Source: Leptospira kanakyensis
GTDB taxonomy: Bacteria > Spirochaetota > Leptospiria > Leptospirales > Leptospiraceae
Assembly (NCBI RefSeq): GCF_004769235.1
Contig: NZ_RQFG01000012.1
Location: 1-64,000, forward strand
Length of the DNA stretch: 64,000 nucleotides
Reading direction: 5' to 3'
How positions within the stretch are numbered: the first letter of the stretch is position 1; each line of letters starts with the position of its first letter. Positions 63,314 through 64,000 of the stretch are shown piece after piece. The translations under genes and the position numbers were made by a program. The notes below the pieces were generated by a model that had not been told where the DNA came from, did no database searches, and saw nothing but the letters and a program-made list of their open reading frames with translations.

Positions 63314-64000
63314 AACAAACGGTTTTCCGTAAGTCGATCGATTGTTTTCTCTAAGACAATTTCCAAGTTTTTAGTATCTTCTCTGTTATAAGCGATTAGT
63401 TTTTCCAAGGCTTCTTTGTTATTTGTTCTTTGGTATTCAAACCAAAGAAGTGGGGCCTGCCTTCCATCCATTCCTGCAATCTCTTCAGGTCGAACAAGTC
63501 CCAGTAACACTTCTGATTTTTTTAATCCCCCTTTGATTCCAATGGAATGCAAAAGATTCATCAAATCGAGTTGGGGATTTTTTACACGGTAACGAAATTC
63601 CTTTTCTAAAAATGGGACATCAAACCTTCTCCCATTATAAGTCACAAGAATGTCTTCTGGTGAGATCGAATCAAAAAGAAATTCTAAATCTTTTCCCCTT
63701 TCAAAAGTTAACATTCGTTTGTCTTGATAAATACTAACCACCGTCGTCACTGAAGATTCAGAAATTCCCGTTGTCTCAATGTCTAAAAAACAAAACCGTT
63801 CTGGGAAATTTTGCCATAACCTCCAATATTCGAGGCTCGGAAGTTCCGTGGTAAAAAAAGAAAAATTGGCTTCGGATAGTTCGTGTTCTAATTCTTCTCT
63901 GCGTTCCTCTAAAATGGAAACGGTAGGAAGGAGAGGATCATTTTTTTGTTTTTGGTATTGGATGAGAGATTCCCAATCATACACACCAAGACCAAATAGT
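63310..64000 (-). CDS. RNase H-like exonuclease (YprB type), start outside the window
   Basis: At least 229 residues on the minus strand. Readable from GTG 63984, but the frame stays open to the window edge (LFGLG before VYDWES), so the true start is likely beyond base 64000. DEDD-like nuclease core: FCFLDIETTGISESSVTTVV (first acidic pair DxE), ILVTYNGRRFDVPFLEKEFR, and YNREDTKNLEIVLEK (last acid), matching the YprB RNase H-like family. A 3'-5' exonuclease; substrate not known. Confidence 0.8.
   Translation of the reverse strand, partial: LFGLGVYDWESLIQYQKQKNDPLLPTVSILEERREELEHELSEANFSFFTTELPSLEYWRLWQNFPERFCFLDIETTGISESSVTTVVSIYQDKRMLTFERGKDLEFLFDSISPEDILVTYNGRRFDVPFLEKEFRYRVKNPQLDLMNLLHSIGIKGGLKKSEVLLGLVRPEEIAGMDGRQAPLLWFEYQRTNNKEALEKLIAYNREDTKNLEIVLEKTIDRLTENRLF

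Overview
The window looks like a chromosomal segment of a spirochaete of the genus Leptospira, most likely a non-pathogenic environmental species. This is inferred from gene content: leucine-rich-repeat and Cys-anchored lipoproteins, outer-membrane proteins ending in Phe, a phasin-related protein, a free-standing tRNA-Ile/tRNA-Ala pair and thiC behind a TPP riboswitch, all in AT-rich coding DNA. No rRNA or species marker is present, so the species is not fixed.

Region 1 (1-6635) is the standout. It is an array of small, same-direction gene cassettes separated by six ~160-bp GC-rich sites (S2-S7), with a seventh (S1) cut by the window start. The sites begin with GTATAAC-like and end with GTTATAC-like 7-mers, carry internal inverted repeats and look like integron attC sites. 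The cassettes encode two lipoproteins, three toxin-antitoxin modules (HigBA-type, VapBC, HigBA), an outer-membrane protein and a nucleotidyltransferase; one has no intact gene. No integrase is in the window; orientation puts it, if it exists, to the left. The two ends of each cassette are complementary well beyond the core, in a cassette-specific way, and position 11 from the cassette start is always A and always mismatched. The last site is decayed. A second relic, the right half of such a site (54041-54102), lies after a nucleotidyltransferase and a VapBC-like pair between acd and thiC.

Region 2 (6636-19818) starts with a gene-poor stretch. It then has DUF4256 and SRAP-like genes, a MarR/DoxX divergent pair with palindromic operators, an ArsR-SRPBCC-SRPBCC operon, SMR efflux, MepB, a membrane adenylate cyclase, a thioesterase, a 16S rRNA pseudouridine synthase, an ABC exporter, a soluble chemotaxis protein with reversed domain order and a zinc-ribbon SDR.

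Region 3 (19805-26717) is a probable sulfate-ester locus: an SdsA-type alkylsulfatase lipoprotein, an outer-membrane protein, and an operon of type I sulfatase, formylglycine-generating enzyme and metallo-beta-lactamase-fold lipoprotein.

Region 4 (27063-41381) holds a glycosylation cluster (GT39 plus polyprenyl-phosphate GT2, both next to TGACCAGTCA-type palindromes), STAS, GH13, speD, an SCO-like protein overlapping a chemoreceptor, a large membrane protein of unknown function, an LRR lipoprotein and ileS.

Region 5 (41471-52399) holds a murJ operon with STAS/zinc-ribbon and sensor genes, lipB, a Panacea-like gene coupled to panD, trxA, a metallo-hydrolase/cNMP-binding fusion and acyl-CoA dehydrogenase.

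Region 6 (52400-64000) holds the relic cassette island, thiC with its riboswitch, PilZ, an outer-membrane protein, a double-ACT protein, an MFS transporter, a phasin-like protein, a bifunctional nuclease, hemW, three tRNAs, a CBS protein and a partial RNase H-like exonuclease. Neighbouring convergent genes often overlap at their 3' ends, so the non-mobile part is compactly packed.
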